This document shows, piece after piece, positions 63,837 through 64,000 of a DNA stretch of 64,000 nucleotides. Both the position numbers and the translations under genes were made by a program. The notes beneath the pieces are model-generated. The model was not told where the DNA came from. It did no database searches and worked only from the letters and a program-made list of their open reading frames with translations. Every line of letters starts with the position of its first letter. The stretch's first letter is position 1. Origin of the DNA: Sulfitobacter noctilucicola (GTDB taxonomy: Bacteria > Pseudomonadota > Alphaproteobacteria > Rhodobacterales > Rhodobacteraceae); contig NZ_JASD01000008.1 in NCBI RefSeq assembly GCF_000622385.1, positions 2,604,001 through 2,668,000 on the forward strand, written 5' to 3'.

Positions 63837-63850
63837 TGAACGTTTGTTCA
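63837..63850. promoter_or_regulatory. candidate TetR operator TGAAC-GTTT-GTTCA
   Basis: An inverted repeat with 5-base arms (TGAAC 63837-63841, GTTCA 63846-63850) ends 14 bp before the TetR start codon. This shape is common for TetR autoregulatory sites. It also lies within the upstream region of the divergent small lipoprotein gene. Confidence 0.5.
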
Positions 63851-63864
63851 TTTATTTGATCTTC

Positions 63865-64000
63865 ATGGCACGTACGACCGGATCACATGCAGGGATCACC
63901 GGACCCAAGGTAAGGCAAACGGCATTGAAGTTGTTTGCGCAAGACGGCTATGCGGCTGTCTCGATGCGGCGGATCGCAGGGCAGGTTGGGGTGCAGGCAG
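63865..64000 (+). CDS. TetR family transcriptional regulator (3' truncated by window edge)
   Basis: Only the first 45 codons are in the window. They encode the start of a TetR helix-turn-helix: KVRQTALKLFAQDGYAAVSM and RRIAGQVGVQA, the typical first helix and recognition region. The ligand domain is outside the window, so the target and ligand are unknown. It is divergent from the small lipoprotein gene. Confidence 0.85.
   Translation, partial: MARTTGSHAGITGPKVRQTALKLFAQDGYAAVSMRRIAGQVGVQA

Noticed and set aside
1..64000. CRISPR arrays, insertion sequences, prophage or integrase genes
   Set aside because: No regularly spaced repeats, transposase or integrase motifs, or phage structural genes were seen on either strand.

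Overview
The window looks like a chromosomal segment of an alphaproteobacterium, most likely a marine Rhodobacterales (Roseobacter group) bacterium. The signs are a GC-rich coding style, many ATGA-type gene overlaps, an H-NOX/GGDEF pair, a non-pyrrolysine MttB homologue, and housekeeping genes hom, glpX and recJ next to a tRNA-Glu. This assignment is inferred from gene content; no rRNA is present to prove it.

Left flank (1-8505): the end of a HAD phosphatase, an MttB-family methyltransferase, an H-NOX/diguanylate cyclase pair overlapping by 4 bp, and a catabolic operon of a GntR/FCD repressor, a DHDPS/NAL-family lyase-aldolase, an aldehyde dehydrogenase and a DadA/PuuB-like FAD amine oxidase. 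A direct-repeat operator candidate lies in front of gntR.

The centre (8541-52485) is one very large surface-polysaccharide locus made of two side-by-side Wzx/Wzy-type systems. The left one has glycosyltransferases, a WecG-type transferase, a polymerase/ligase-like membrane protein, a flippase, a Wzz-like protein, a CpsD-like ATPase with a damaged P-loop and an ExoY-like initiating transferase. The right one has a GT4, two GT2s, a flippase, a Wza-like export lipoprotein, GalU, a WecG-sugar transferase fusion, a second Wzz-like protein and a second polymerase. Between the right-hand genes sit a periplasmic sulfite-oxidase-fold protein with a hybrid histidine kinase, and a LuxR-type response regulator. 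A palindrome (ACCCTATCC-N4-GGATAGGGT) recurs in four intergenic gaps here and is a candidate target of that regulator.

Embedded in the left system is the most unusual element: a seven-gene, almost gap-free operon (13221-30247). It encodes a PKS (KS-AT-KR-DH-ACP-TE), a glycosyltransferase, an NRPS (formyltransferase, condensation-domain remnant, adenylation domain interrupted by a luciferase-like monooxygenase, PCP), a phosphopantetheinyl transferase, two SGNH-type proteins (one fused to a glycoside-hydrolase-like domain) and another glycosyltransferase. The adenylation pocket reads close to the glycine code. A reasonable hypothesis is that the line builds a small N-formyl-glycine-derived, possibly N-oxygenated, acyl group, and that this group decorates, or is glycosylated by, the neighbouring polysaccharide machinery.

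Right flank (52665-64000): a glucosylglycerate set (GH13_18 phosphorylase, GpgS-like synthase, MpgP-like phosphatase), tRNA-Glu, recJ, glpX, a MobA-like flavin hydroxylase divergent from a MarR regulator with two identical palindromes between them, homoserine dehydrogenase, a small lipoprotein and the start of a TetR regulator. No CRISPR array, insertion sequence, prophage or rRNA was seen.
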